Shown here piece after piece: positions 17,901 through 26,377 of a stretch of 64,000 nt of DNA. The notes under the pieces were generated by a model, which was not told the DNA's origin, ran no database searches, and saw only the letters and a program-made list of their open reading frames with translations. This DNA is from Chitinophaga sp. YR573 (GTDB taxonomy: Bacteria > Bacteroidota > Bacteroidia > Chitinophagales > Chitinophagaceae). Numbering within the stretch: position 1 is the stretch's first letter; the number at the start of each line of letters is the position of its first letter. The DNA lies in assembly GCF_900110995.1 (NCBI RefSeq), contig NZ_FOJF01000001.1:62001-126000 (forward strand), read 5' to 3'. Position numbers and translations under genes: made by a program.

Positions 17901-18164
17901 CATATCAAAGGTGGGGGCATACAGTTCTTCGAATTCTTTCCAGGAAATCATGGTATGACCTGGTTGCTTTTGTATCTCTTTATACCCTTTTTTAGTCTTT
18001 TCAGCTACCAGTTTATTATATTCCTTTTGGGCTTTTTCAGGGGTTTCAAATTGATTTTCAGTGACTTTCCCTTCAACACCGATCTTACCGTAACGGGTTT
18101 TTACGATGAGGGTATCAAGGGTGATCTCCCAGAATTTAGTTTCAAGTTCGAAGTACTGTGTCAT
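14910..18164 (-). CDS. WGR / beta-solenoid / leucine-rich repeat / helical repeat protein
   Basis: This 1084-residue cytoplasmic protein has no signal peptide. Residues about 5-65 form a WGR-like domain (FWEITLD, then RYGKIGVEGKV, NQFETPEKAQKEYNKLV). Residues about 100-440 carry repeated short beta-strands with Gly and Asn turns (VVIDGNVKIDGNLRV, LLITGNLEVNG, LEIRGNVQA), reminiscent of a bactofilin-like solenoid. Leucine-rich repeats span about 510-865 (LPPEIKNMINLEELYLEKC is typical). The C-terminal 190 residues are helical and TPR-like. WGR domains are known from PARP and MolR-type proteins and are thought to bind nucleic acid; the role of this combination is not known to me. It is a single gene with its own terminator. 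Confidence 0.8.
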   Translation of the reverse strand: MTQYFELETKFWEITLDTLIVKTRYGKIGVEGKVTENQFETPEKAQKEYNKLVAEKTKKGYKEIQKQPGHTMISWKEFEELYAPTFDMPFGDFAADVPVRLIKGENLHYTSDRVLYEEEHPFNVVIDGNVKIDGNLRVSSEGSGNFLLITGNLEVNGIIVDGCATLEIRGNVQAKNGILTMYGDDGGYLSIGGDIDTKFLLNGFYFNLEVGGDIQGTTIDYQSNGMESPDYTRDEVAEIIIPELLEADGDLSIDSIIEYLEQGKQILINDIQAAEGSTPGTETIPQLISNKEADERFDLSEYEPFGDMNFAKVILLEGDSFIKGDLNQAWAANTLKVLGQKTEVGDTLILVNGSLTVAGTIHPANDSFPYLLVLGDVKCDVLKSYDECIFITGDADIKYAFDGNYNHGSIVIGGTTRVPYLLNSDHDSQITAESAVLINYYGDDNDFFEYDYTEKDFERVFVSTVFNEKKEFSQANFIELLKTGKSPLKKGAKPARLILQEELQQMAAGEKGEITELDLSDKNLKEFPKFLTRMTSIRKLIFNDNPIGTLPPEIKNMINLEELYLEKCGLHELPEEFAELPKLRILDVSGNFGTPEGEEEHQDFVLPENIGKLQSLEKLTYNYLENLDKLPAGLSELKNLEEIEMYQCCKSAPIDFPEVLTKIPSLKRLLLGSNSFRTIPDSILNLHNLEELNLDASLCYLDKLPDLSKLKNLKILHGDGLISYTTRPNPKQSLLKSFFTIPSLEQLYIDRHGERKEAFIKKDLFAEIKENLAHDPERFKEFESHLSIVPNAVWGDGRKGIVRPNLTPEYLEGIGNLKNLKVLDLSFNGLTDLPADLFELTGLQILNLRYNKFSVRQRLDIAKKLPDCSIDFRDNRPDNDEDKSEEVVLWKEMNKLMTEANALMNAKDDPKKLHKSLKVYDAALGYFSSGKVVDEYNLLYANYGKTWAYNYLNTFHKATFSKEKLLKSNQDAIQQGLKTLSMIPVMIWHFTDMGKFHKEVTRITANSVAWQMMEIAQNTKELEEALNIIEKAVQYVEDGSQYFVYDTQVRILIKLGREEDAYKIVRRVLAEDPAFADFQDLKNK

Positions 18165-18200
18165 AAGATTATATATAGTAAAGCATTATAATTTATGACT

Positions 18201-18208
18201 CAAAAGTA
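18201..18208 (-). promoter_or_regulatory. Predicted -7 box of the WGR-LRR gene
   Basis: The minus strand reads TACTTTTG, 36 nt before the ATG. Confidence 0.4.
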
Positions 18209-18324
18209 AAGCTTCAAAGCAGATGTAGTTTATTTTGGTCTACTACAAATACTCTACATGGGAGTAAAAAAGCACTCTACAAATGCTATACAATGTCTTA
18301 TAACACAGATTATCAATCTATTAT

Positions 18325-19275
18325 TCATTTTTTCCCTTCCAGCCACACAACATGCTGCCTTGAAATATTCGGCTGCCCGATAATGTCTTTATAGAGTTCT
18401 GGTTTACGTGCACTTTTATACCGATGCCCTCCTGCTCTCTCTAATTTATCATCCGTAATTACGGCAATGGCAATGTCGTTACCAAGATGAGTACATTCTG
18501 CTATTACATCCCCATAAGGATCAATGATCATGGAACACCCGTTTTTCAACTGGTCATCATCCATCCCTATAGGATTGGAAAAGACGGCATAGATGGCATT
18601 GTCATATGCCCTTGCAGGTAACCATTTCATCAGCCATTCCCTGCCTTTAAGGCCATTAAATTCAATACGTAATGAAGTAGGATCATTTTCCCTGTTTGCC
18701 CAGAGAAGAGGGTCTACAAAACCGGCACCAGGACGGGATGAAGGGGTACACATCGTTACATGAGGCATGAAGATGATCTCTGCACCTAATAATGTGGTGG
18801 CTCTTACATTTTCAATGATATTATTATCATAGCAAATCAGAATGCCACATTTCCAGCCATACAAATCAAAAACAACATATTTATCTCCCGGGGTAATATG
18901 CGGATTAATGAAAGGATGTATTTTCCGGTATTTAGCTATCAGGCCATTTTTATCTACACAAACATATGCCTTGAAGACCTTATCTTCTTCCTTTTCGAAT
19001 AGCCCCGCAAGAATAACAATGTTGAATTCCCGGGCAATTGAGATGAGTTGCCGGATACCGGGGCCATCAGGAATATATTCTGCCAGGTCGAAAAGAGCAG
19101 GTTTAGATAAATGCCGGGCAAATGTATACCCGGTGATGGAACATTCGTGAAAAGCAATTACATCTGCTCCTGCGGCAGCGGCCTTTGCAGAAAGTTCTCT
19201 TATAATGGAAAGATTATAATTTTTGTCACCACTGCTGTTTTCAAATTGTGCTGTAGCAATTTTTATCTTTTTCAT
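18325..19275 (-). CDS. Carbon-nitrogen hydrolase (nitrilase superfamily)
   Basis: A 316-residue enzyme with the Glu-Lys-Cys triad of the family: Glu44 in AFHECSITG, Lys118 in KYRKIHPF and Cys148 in GILICYDNNI. Members hydrolyse non-peptide C-N bonds of amides, carbamoyl compounds or nitriles in the cytoplasm. The length suits the amidase and N-carbamoyl hydrolase branches. The region after the Cys includes RPGAGFVDPLLWANREND, which I cannot assign to a substrate. It ends 54 bp upstream of the AraC gene on the same strand but has its own -7 box, so it is probably transcribed separately. Confidence 0.9.
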   Translation of the reverse strand: MKKIKIATAQFENSSGDKNYNLSIIRELSAKAAAAGADVIAFHECSITGYTFARHLSKPALFDLAEYIPDGPGIRQLISIAREFNIVILAGLFEKEEDKVFKAYVCVDKNGLIAKYRKIHPFINPHITPGDKYVVFDLYGWKCGILICYDNNIIENVRATTLLGAEIIFMPHVTMCTPSSRPGAGFVDPLLWANRENDPTSLRIEFNGLKGREWLMKWLPARAYDNAIYAVFSNPIGMDDDQLKNGCSMIIDPYGDVIAECTHLGNDIAIAVITDDKLERAGGHRYKSARKPELYKDIIGQPNISRQHVVWLEGKK

Positions 19276-19279
19276 ATAC

Positions 19280-19287
19280 CAAAGGTA
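19280..19287 (-). promoter_or_regulatory. Predicted -7 box of the nitrilase gene
   Basis: The minus strand reads TACCTTTG, 4 nt before the ATG at 19275, so the transcript is probably leaderless. Confidence 0.45.
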
Positions 19288-19329
19288 TAAGAAGAGAATT
19301 ACCGGGAATTGTACAAACCCGACACGCTG

Positions 19330-20118
19330 TCAGATCTGAATAAAATTCACCGCCAGTAGATTAGCAGCCGAGATGTATTTACCAGGCGTGATACCTACCT
19401 GTTTTCTGAATTCACGGATTAAATGCGCCTGATCATAATAACCACATTCATAGGCCAGCTTAGTCAGATTGGTATCAGATGATTTATTGCGTAGTAATTT
19501 TAGAAAATATTGTAATCTTATTGTACCGGCAAAATTCTTTGGAGAAATCCCTATATTTTCCCTGAATTTCCTTTCCAGCAACCTTTCACCTATTTGCATA
19601 TGCCCTGTTAATTGTCCCATCGAAATCAATCCATGATGCTGATAAACAACATTCACTGCTTTTTCAATAATGACATCCGGTGTTTTATGCAGTTTTTTAA
19701 TCAGGAACTTTTCGATAAGACTAATTCTATCCAGGTTATTATTTGCATGCAGGATGCTTTCTTCCAGGATATTTACTTCGCTACCCCAAAGGTCTTGTAA
19801 ACTGATAATGGTATCAGTAAGTTCATGAGCAGGAATATTAAGCAGAGAATAAGCGCCATAAGGCTGAAAAACAACTACCAGTATCCCGATACGTCCATTT
19901 GAAATAACATTGTGAAACTTGCTTATCTGCCCGTAAACAAAACTGCGGGGATGTTTAATCTGTAAAGGACCATCAATAAAAGGATCTCCAAAATGAAAGG
20001 TCATCCCGGAATTGCCATCAGGAAAAAACCTGTGATCTGTCGCAACATTCGTATCACTTTCTAATATCAGAAAGTGTTTAACAATATTGGATAAAACAGG
20101 AGAAGGCAATAGTTGCAT
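19330..20118 (-). CDS. AraC-family transcriptional regulator
   Basis: A 262-residue protein. The N-terminal part (LLPSPVLSNIVKHFLILES, FFPDGNSGMTFHFGDPF) is the DUF6597-like input domain common in Bacteroidota AraC proteins. The C-terminal 100 residues are the double helix-turn-helix (LTKLAYECGYYDQAHLIREF, then KQVGITPGKY). It is divergent from the LLM oxidoreductase with 101 bp between the starts, so that enzyme is the likeliest target. The ligand is unknown. Confidence 0.9.
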   Translation of the reverse strand: MQLLPSPVLSNIVKHFLILESDTNVATDHRFFPDGNSGMTFHFGDPFIDGPLQIKHPRSFVYGQISKFHNVISNGRIGILVVVFQPYGAYSLLNIPAHELTDTIISLQDLWGSEVNILEESILHANNNLDRISLIEKFLIKKLHKTPDVIIEKAVNVVYQHHGLISMGQLTGHMQIGERLLERKFRENIGISPKNFAGTIRLQYFLKLLRNKSSDTNLTKLAYECGYYDQAHLIREFRKQVGITPGKYISAANLLAVNFIQI

Positions 20119-20219
20119 ACCATAAATTTACTTTAACTGTAGCAATAATGAACAAATCGTCCATCATTTCCGACATTCTATCCAACCGCTAAACCTATTA
20201 CAAAGCTTAATTTTATACT

Positions 20220-21251
20220 ATGAAAAATGTTATGGAGATAGGAATAGATAGTTTCGCTGCCAGGTTTAGTGAAAATGCCGGCACAGCCATTAGTGACAAA
20301 GATGCGATGGTACAATTGCTCGAAAGAATTGAACATGCAGATCATTCAAACCTTGATATATTCGGTATCGGAGAGCATCACCGGAAGGGCTTTCTTGATT
20401 CTGCCCCTACGCTTATTCTTGCTGCCGCCGCGGCCCGTACCAAACGTATAAAACTTACCAGTGCGGTTACAGTACTCAGCGCAATCGATCCGGTAAGAGC
20501 ATTCCAGAACTTTGCCACGCTGGACCTGATTTCCAATGGCCGGGCTGAGATGGTGGTGGGAAGAGGCTCGTTTACAGATGCTTTCCCTTTATTTGGCTAT
20601 AGCCTTCAGGATTATGATGAGCTTTTTACAGAGAAACTGGATCTTTTGCTGAAGATCCGTGAGAATGAGTTTGTCACCTGGTCTGGTAAGTTCAGGCCCG
20701 CGTTGAAAAACCAGCCTGTATATCCAAGACCTTTACAGGACCCCTTCCCTGTCTGGTTAGGTGTAGGTGGTACCCCTCAATCATTTGTTCGTGCAGGAAT
20801 GCTGGGTCTGCCACTGATGGTGGCTATCATTGGTGGGGAAACACACCGTTTTCGTCCGTTAATAGATCTTTACAGAGAGGCTGGATTAAAAGCAGGGCAT
20901 TCTCCTGAAAAATTAAAAGTAGGATTACATTCATTAGGTTATGTAGCCAATACCACAGAAGAAGCTATTGATGGTTTTTATCCGGGTTATGCAGCAAGTA
21001 TGACTAATATCGGGAAAGAACGTGGCTGGCCACCGATGACCAAACAAAGATTTCTTGACCAGATGGGGCCCAAAGGGGCTTTGCTGGTGGGAAGTGTTGA
21101 AGAAGTAGCGGAAAAAGTTCTTCGTCATGCCGATGCACTTGGAGGTATTTCCAGACTTACTTTCCAGATGGATAGTGCAGCATTAACTCACGAGAAGCTA
21201 ATGGAATCCATAGGGTTGATAGGTACACGATTGAAACCATTAATATTATAA
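20220..21251 (+). CDS. LLM-class flavin-dependent oxidoreductase
   Basis: A 343-residue TIM-barrel protein of the bacterial luciferase-like monooxygenase superfamily. Recognisable blocks are IFGIGEHHRKGFLDSAP, LTSAVTVLSAIDPVRAFQ, VGRGSFTDAFPLFGYS and FPVWLGVGGTPQSFVRAG. These enzymes use FMNH2 or F420; in Bacteroidota FMN is expected. The substrate is unknown. The gene is divergent from an AraC regulator and its last 6 bp overlap the end of the convergent serine hydrolase gene. Confidence 0.92.
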   Translation: MKNVMEIGIDSFAARFSENAGTAISDKDAMVQLLERIEHADHSNLDIFGIGEHHRKGFLDSAPTLILAAAAARTKRIKLTSAVTVLSAIDPVRAFQNFATLDLISNGRAEMVVGRGSFTDAFPLFGYSLQDYDELFTEKLDLLLKIRENEFVTWSGKFRPALKNQPVYPRPLQDPFPVWLGVGGTPQSFVRAGMLGLPLMVAIIGGETHRFRPLIDLYREAGLKAGHSPEKLKVGLHSLGYVANTTEEAIDGFYPGYAASMTNIGKERGWPPMTKQRFLDQMGPKGALLVGSVEEVAEKVLRHADALGGISRLTFQMDSAALTHEKLMESIGLIGTRLKPLIL

Positions 21252-22772
21252 CACATCCAGATGGTATTCCTGTATCAAAGGTGGATTTTCAGGCGTTAGC
21301 GTAAAGCTTACTTTGATGTTCGCCTTTTCGCCTTTGATAATAAAATAACCTCTTAATTGATTTTCTGGTACTACATCAGAGATCGTAATTGTTTTACCGG
21401 CTTTAGCAAATGCTTCCTCAGTTGCTATTTTTAATTTATCAGGAAAATAGTCCATGAAGAAGTTATCGGCAAATATGCCACTTTGTTTGGCCTTGCTCCA
21501 ATCGGCAATTACTTTCAGGAGATCATTTTTACGCTGGTCTAATATATCAGATGCAGGCAATGCTCTTGGTTTTATTCCAGACAGGGCAAGCAGTGTATCC
21601 AATGCAGCGGAATTGGGATAGCTGGCGCGGGCATACGTTAAATTGGCAAATGAGACCACTCCTACCCCGTAATCCGGCAAGATGTTCCAGTTACTGCCAA
21701 AGCCAGGCAACCCGCCTGTATGACCTATATAAACGCGATTTTCGCAATCCTTTGCCCAACGCAGACCGTAAGCATAAGCGCTTACATTGGGGCAGGGGCG
21801 ACCGGTAGTCGTTTTCGCATTAGCAGATAAATAGCTCAGGTCCCAGGGATATTGCATTTCGCGGATGGAACTCCTTTTAACCGGACTCGTTTCTGCATCA
21901 TCACTTGCTGGCCAGGCATCCATATGTACAGCAATGTATCTGCTGAAATCCTCGATACTGGTAATAAGTCCGCCCATAGCACCGTAAGCGCCATCATGTA
22001 ACAGGGGCTGCTCTACCCATTCATTATCCAGCCAGCGGTAACCTAGTGCCAGCTGATTTTTAGGTACATCTGCATATTCCCAGTAGGTATGCGTCATGCC
22101 CAGCGGTTTCAGGATATTATCATTGATATACTGCTCATAAGTTTTGCCTGATACTTTTTTAATGATATAGCCCAGAGTAGCGAAACCAAGGTTGCTGTAT
22201 TCATATCCCGTACCTGGATTATTTGAAAAGGAAACACCCTTTTTGTAAATGGCTAACAGTTCATCATCACTAACTGCCAGTTGCCTGTCGCCCCAGGGAT
22301 TATCTTCCGGGTAACCAGCGGTGTGGGTAAGCAGATGTCTTAAGGTGATGAGCGTTGCATCCTTAGTTAAGTAATGCGTATTCTTCATTTCGGGGATGTA
22401 GAGATAAGCAGGGTCATCCAGTTTTAACTTACCCTCATCCCGCAATTTCAATATGGCCATAGCAGCCAGACTTTTAGTCATGGAGGCTATGCGAAAATCA
22501 GATTTGGAAGTGGCCGGAGTTTTAGCCTTGATATCCGTATAACCAAAACTACCGGTATGTACCAGTTTACCATCTACAATAATACCATATACCAGGCCCG
22601 GGAAATGGTTCTGCGCTGCATAATCTTTATAAATCTGATCGATTACAGGATAAGTAGCTTCTATCTTCTTTAACCTGTCAGGATCTGTGAATTTTGCAGG
22701 TTTGTAGTTTTGGGCCAGCGTGATACTACAGCAGGTAGTTAATAATATGGTATGAAAGGATTTCAGGATCAT
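21246..22772 (-). CDS. Secreted serine hydrolase, class C beta-lactamase fold
   Basis: This 508-residue protein has a signal peptide (about 1-20). The catalytic SxxK is Ser97-Met-Thr-Lys100, the Tyr-x-Asn motif is in YEYSNLGF, and the third motif is HTGG in YIGHTGGLPGFG. Together these place it in the beta-lactamase/DD-peptidase/esterase group (PF00144). An extra C-terminal beta domain of about 100 residues (residues 410-508) follows. Proteins of this type in Bacteroidota are mostly esterases or D-aminopeptidase-like enzymes in the periplasm; true beta-lactamase activity should not be assumed. Single gene. Confidence 0.92.
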   Translation of the reverse strand: MILKSFHTILLTTCCSITLAQNYKPAKFTDPDRLKKIEATYPVIDQIYKDYAAQNHFPGLVYGIIVDGKLVHTGSFGYTDIKAKTPATSKSDFRIASMTKSLAAMAILKLRDEGKLKLDDPAYLYIPEMKNTHYLTKDATLITLRHLLTHTAGYPEDNPWGDRQLAVSDDELLAIYKKGVSFSNNPGTGYEYSNLGFATLGYIIKKVSGKTYEQYINDNILKPLGMTHTYWEYADVPKNQLALGYRWLDNEWVEQPLLHDGAYGAMGGLITSIEDFSRYIAVHMDAWPASDDAETSPVKRSSIREMQYPWDLSYLSANAKTTTGRPCPNVSAYAYGLRWAKDCENRVYIGHTGGLPGFGSNWNILPDYGVGVVSFANLTYARASYPNSAALDTLLALSGIKPRALPASDILDQRKNDLLKVIADWSKAKQSGIFADNFFMDYFPDKLKIATEEAFAKAGKTITISDVVPENQLRGYFIIKGEKANIKVSFTLTPENPPLIQEYHLDVL

Positions 22773-22859
22773 GTTACATATTTACGAAAAATTTCCCTGA
22801 AACTATAGCATCATCTTTTTTAATATCTTGTGAACAACAACAAACAAACAAACAATGAT

Positions 22860-23351
22860 ATGTTGAGTCTTGCAGACATACACATCAGAAGAGAATTATT
22901 ACCAGGAGACCTGGGGTACATAGCCTATATACATGGACTATTATATGCCCGGGAATTAGGATATGGTTTGAATTTTGAAGCCTATGTGCTTGGCGGGTTA
23001 CAGGAGTTTGCCCGCCAGTATGATACAGAAAAAGACCGTGTCTGGATTTGCTCACATAACGAAAAGATCATTGGGTTTTTAGTCGGGGTTCATCGCCATG
23101 ATATTGTGCAGTTCCGGTATTTCATTTTCCTGCCGGAGTACCGGGGTATTGGATTAGGTAAAGTGCTGATGAACGAATTTATCGCATACATGAAAGAAAG
23201 CGGATGTAATAAAGCTTATTTATGGACAACCAATGAGCAACAGGCAGCCATCTCTCTTTACATCAGATATGGATTTAAACTTACTGAAGAAAAAAAATCA
23301 CATGCATTTGATAAGGAACTGACAGAATTAAGATATGATTTAGAATTATAA
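22860..23351 (+). CDS. GNAT family N-acetyltransferase
   Basis: A 163-residue acetyltransferase. The acetyl-CoA binding motif A is visible as LPEYRGIGLGKVLMNEFI, followed by AYLWTTNEQQAAISLYIRYG (motif B). The ATG at 22860 was chosen over an in-frame GTG at 22830 because the residues between are low-complexity (NNNKQTNN). The substrate cannot be deduced; the fold is shared by small-molecule and protein acetyltransferases. A strong hairpin follows the stop. Confidence 0.88.
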   Translation: MLSLADIHIRRELLPGDLGYIAYIHGLLYARELGYGLNFEAYVLGGLQEFARQYDTEKDRVWICSHNEKIIGFLVGVHRHDIVQFRYFIFLPEYRGIGLGKVLMNEFIAYMKESGCNKAYLWTTNEQQAAISLYIRYGFKLTEEKKSHAFDKELTELRYDLEL

Positions 23352-23382
23352 ATAGAAAAGACCTGTTAGGTCTTTTCTATTT
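23350..23382. terminator. Bidirectional hairpin terminator
   Basis: A perfect 14-bp stem with a 5-nt loop, A-rich on one side and T-rich on the other. It sits between the convergent acetyltransferase and DUF4397 genes and can serve both. Confidence 0.85.
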
Positions 23383-23406
23383 ATTGATTGCTTTGGTTAT
23401 AATACC

Positions 23407-24093
23407 TTAATTATGTACCACCTGATGAACACTCACATTATCAGAAGAAGACCCTGTAATATAAATCGTATAAATTTTACCGGCCACCAAAGTACCTGCA
23501 TCGAAACTACCAATACTGGTTTTCAGGGCAGTATCATAAATCTGTAAAGAGAGGGCTCCTGAATCAATATCCTGGTAGCTGCTTGGAAGGTCTCTTACCA
23601 GATTTGTTACCAGGTTGTTACCGGCCCCATTTTTAATATTAATATTGACAGGTATCCCATTGCTGAAATCGAGGAACTTAACCCTTGCCTTCCCACTAGC
23701 CGGAGCTGAAAGATTATCCTGATAAAATTTAACTCTTGCATTTGACCCCTCTCCTGCCAGATAAACGGTATAAGTCAGATCTCTGAAGATCCACAATTCT
23801 CCTGATGCAAAATTGGAAGACGATCCTTCAGTTCTGAATTGGGCCACCATTCTTGATCCGGCACTGGTATTGATATAATCGGACGACTCTGTATAATCAA
23901 GTCCGCCGCTAATCAGTACATTATTGGCAAGGATGAAACTCATTCCTGTAGAATTGGGGGAAGCATTCACCACTTTCAGGTTAACACTTCCGCCCTCATC
24001 TACATCGTTTTTCTCGCAGGATGAAATGGATATAGCTAATGATAAAATCGTTAGTCCAGAGAACAGGTTCTTCAATAATGGTTTTAATTCCAT
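23407..24093 (-). CDS. DUF4397 domain lipoprotein
   Basis: This 228-residue lipoprotein carries a signal peptide ending at Cys26 (AISISSC). The body matches the DUF4397 pattern of two beta-rich repeats: it begins VNLKVVNASPNS and later has ARVKFLDFSNG, each followed by phrases typical of the family such as LTYTVYLAGE and KIYTIYITG. The function of the domain is unknown; it is common in secreted and surface proteins of Bacteroidota and Actinobacteria. Single gene convergent with the acetyltransferase. Confidence 0.85.
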   Translation of the reverse strand: MELKPLLKNLFSGLTILSLAISISSCEKNDVDEGGSVNLKVVNASPNSTGMSFILANNVLISGGLDYTESSDYINTSAGSRMVAQFRTEGSSSNFASGELWIFRDLTYTVYLAGEGSNARVKFYQDNLSAPASGKARVKFLDFSNGIPVNINIKNGAGNNLVTNLVRDLPSSYQDIDSGALSLQIYDTALKTSIGSFDAGTLVAGKIYTIYITGSSSDNVSVHQVVHN

Positions 24094-24157
24094 GATATTA
24101 GTTTTAATTTTTTAAAACATATGCCGGACAATGGTCAGTTGTCACGGCATATATTGT

Positions 24158-24607
24158 TTACATATATTTTACCTTTATTTCTATCTTATTTTCAGCGGCA
24201 CTTTTTACGTCTACCTTAAAATCATCAAATGATGGCTTACTCATTTTAGTCATATAGAAGTTTGAAAAGCCAAATCCTTCTTTTGGTATCCCAACCAGGT
24301 TCTTGTCAATAACTCCATTCTTATTTTCATCATCCAGCAGTGTTATACCATAAGTACCGGCTTCCAGTGTGCAGTTCAATACAACTGTTCCATCGAGAAC
24401 ATCTTTCTTTTCAAATACAAATTTTTTGTAAGGTTTCTGATCATCGTAGGTCTTATTGTCTTTAAATACATTAAGAACGATTTGACCTTTATCAGATTTG
24501 ATACCTGTAATCTTTACCTGGATGTTTTGGGCGAAAGCAGCGGATACATTCAGCATAACCAGCAGGCCAAACATGATGCCAGTGCAGAAGAGGATTGTTT
24601 TTTTCAT
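24158..24607 (-). CDS. DUF2141 secreted protein
   Basis: A 149-residue protein with a signal peptide (MKKTILFCTG onward, cleaved after AFAQ). The ATG at 24607 is preferred over an upstream one because the signal peptide begins there. The body has the DUF2141 features: GQIVLNVF near the start, then LEAGTYGITLLDDENKNGV, with a Ca-binding-like DENKNG loop, and GFGFSN. The function is unknown; the fold is probably a periplasmic beta-sandwich. It is preceded on the same strand by the drug-efflux operon, though a terminator lies between them. Confidence 0.87.
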   Translation of the reverse strand: MKKTILFCTGIMFGLLVMLNVSAAFAQNIQVKITGIKSDKGQIVLNVFKDNKTYDDQKPYKKFVFEKKDVLDGTVVLNCTLEAGTYGITLLDDENKNGVIDKNLVGIPKEGFGFSNFYMTKMSKPSFDDFKVDVKSAAENKIEIKVKYM

Positions 24608-24723
24608 TGTTGTACATTTAAAAGTTATGCAACGAAAGTAATTGGATGCCACATTTTGTCATACACAGAACTTAATCAAACGGACAAAACTATCAACGGA
24701 GCGGAAATTTCAGGATGTAAAAC

Positions 24724-24754
24724 AAAAAACACCGGCACAAGAATATGCCGGTGT
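24724..24754 (-). terminator. Terminator of the efflux operon
   Basis: A 9-bp stem (ACACCGGCA / TGCCGGTGT) with an 8-nt loop. On the minus strand it is followed by a six-T run. It lies 43 bp past the MFS stop. Confidence 0.8.
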
Positions 24755-24796
24755 ATACTTAACCTACAACTGTTACACTGTTTGTAACTAAAATAT

Positions 24797-26377
24797 TTAA
24801 TGCGCTCCGCCTATATTCACACTTTCTCCTTTTTTAATTTTTGCCAGAAATACCAGCGGAAGGATAACGGCACAGATGATACCAATCATCATAAAACCTT
24901 CTCCATAGGCTAATATCGATGATTGCACATTTAATGATCCTTCCATCATACCCATCGCCATTTTATGGGCCTGTTCGGCTGAATTTCCCTGAGCTGTAAA
25001 CTGGTTCGTCAGGGCTATCATTCTTTCATTAGAGGCCGGATTGTAAAACGATAAGTTTGTCATCAGGTCTGCCCGGTGTGCAGCAATTCTCCTTGTCACA
25101 TATGTATTAATGATAGCCAGACCTACCGAGCCTCCCAGTAACTGGAGCATATTTGAAAGACCGGAAGCCTGACTGATATCTTTTCCTTTTAATCCTGCAA
25201 GCGTCAGACTTGCTGCTGGTACGAATATGAAACCGAATCCCAGGCCACGTACCAGCTGGGGCCATAACATATCCCACTCTCCGGCGGCCGGTGTTGTCAG
25301 ACCATAGGTGAAATATTCATAAGCAATCACGGCTCCAAATCCGAAAAGCAGCAGTATTTTAGGACTGATCCCCTTTTTTATCAATGCACCATTTACGCCC
25401 ATCAACATACCTGTAAGGAAAGCGGAGGGCAGGATAAGCAACCCTGTTCTTGTGGCATTCCATCCTAAGAAACCCTGTACAAATACCGGATAAAGGAATA
25501 CCGAACAGTAAATACTTAACCCGAACGCAAACCTTAATGCAGAACCAACTGCCACGTTTCTGAAGCGTAATATGCGAAGGTCTACCACAGGATTTTTAGC
25601 TTTGAGTTCCCGTACAATAAAAAGAACGATACTTGTTACTGCCAGAATAAAGAAAATAATAATGAAGTTACTGGCAAACCAGTCTTTTCTTTCCCCTTCT
25701 TCCAATACCATCTGCAAACTGCCGATACCAACAATTAAAGCCAGTATACCCAGGTAATCGATTTTTCCCTGCAATTTATTCTTTGCACCTTTTATGAATT
25801 TCCAGGAAAGGATAGCTGCTGTAATCCCGATAGGTACATTGATATAAAAGATCCAGCTCCAGGAAAAGTTATCTGTCAGATAACCTCCCAGGACAGGGCC
25901 AAGAGTTGGCCCCATTACAATACCTGCGCCGAAAATTCCATTTGCTTTATCCAGTTCTTCCGGTGGGAATGTTTCAACCAGTACCGTCTGTGCTGTTGCC
26001 AGTAATGCTCCTCCCCCTATGCCCTGTATAAAGCGCCAGAATACGAGCGTCCAGATAGAGCCGGAGAAACCACACATGAAAGAGGCAACAGTAAACAGGA
26101 TGATGGATGCGGTGAAATAATTCCTTCTGCCAAAGATATCTGCCAGAAAGCCTGTCAGGGGGATAATGATGATATTGGAGATAGCATAGGCAGTAATTAC
26201 CCAGGCCGTTTCCTCTACAGTTGCACCAAGGTTACCCGCGATCTGCCGGGTAGCCACGTTAACGATAGAAGTATCAATAAGCTCCATGATAGCACAGGTA
26301 ATTACGGTGATGGTGATCAGCCATTTACGTGCCCCCACTTCATAAGTGGGTTTTAACTCAGCAATTGCTTCCATCAT
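24797..26377 (-). CDS. MFS multidrug transporter, DHA2 family (EmrB/QacA-like)
   Basis: This 526-residue membrane protein has 14 predicted membrane helices. It shows the DHA2 signature blocks: DTSIVNVATRQIAGNLGAT in helix 1, GFLADIFGRRN between helices 2 and 3 (motif A), GAGIVMGPTLGPVLGG (motif C), and WSWIFYINVPIG. It is the inner membrane proton-drug antiporter of a tripartite pump. Its ATG overlaps the stop of the fusion-protein gene (TAATG), so translation is coupled. The operon order is TolC-like, fusion protein, pump. Confidence 0.95.
   Translation of the reverse strand: MMEAIAELKPTYEVGARKWLITITVITCAIMELIDTSIVNVATRQIAGNLGATVEETAWVITAYAISNIIIIPLTGFLADIFGRRNYFTASIILFTVASFMCGFSGSIWTLVFWRFIQGIGGGALLATAQTVLVETFPPEELDKANGIFGAGIVMGPTLGPVLGGYLTDNFSWSWIFYINVPIGITAAILSWKFIKGAKNKLQGKIDYLGILALIVGIGSLQMVLEEGERKDWFASNFIIIFFILAVTSIVLFIVRELKAKNPVVDLRILRFRNVAVGSALRFAFGLSIYCSVFLYPVFVQGFLGWNATRTGLLILPSAFLTGMLMGVNGALIKKGISPKILLLFGFGAVIAYEYFTYGLTTPAAGEWDMLWPQLVRGLGFGFIFVPAASLTLAGLKGKDISQASGLSNMLQLLGGSVGLAIINTYVTRRIAAHRADLMTNLSFYNPASNERMIALTNQFTAQGNSAEQAHKMAMGMMEGSLNVQSSILAYGEGFMMIGIICAVILPLVFLAKIKKGESVNIGGAH

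Noticed and set aside
21246..22772. True beta-lactamase (resistance gene)
   Set aside because: The fold family is mostly esterases and peptidases, and a large extra C-terminal domain is present; no resistance claim can be supported. The same applies to 52486-53922.
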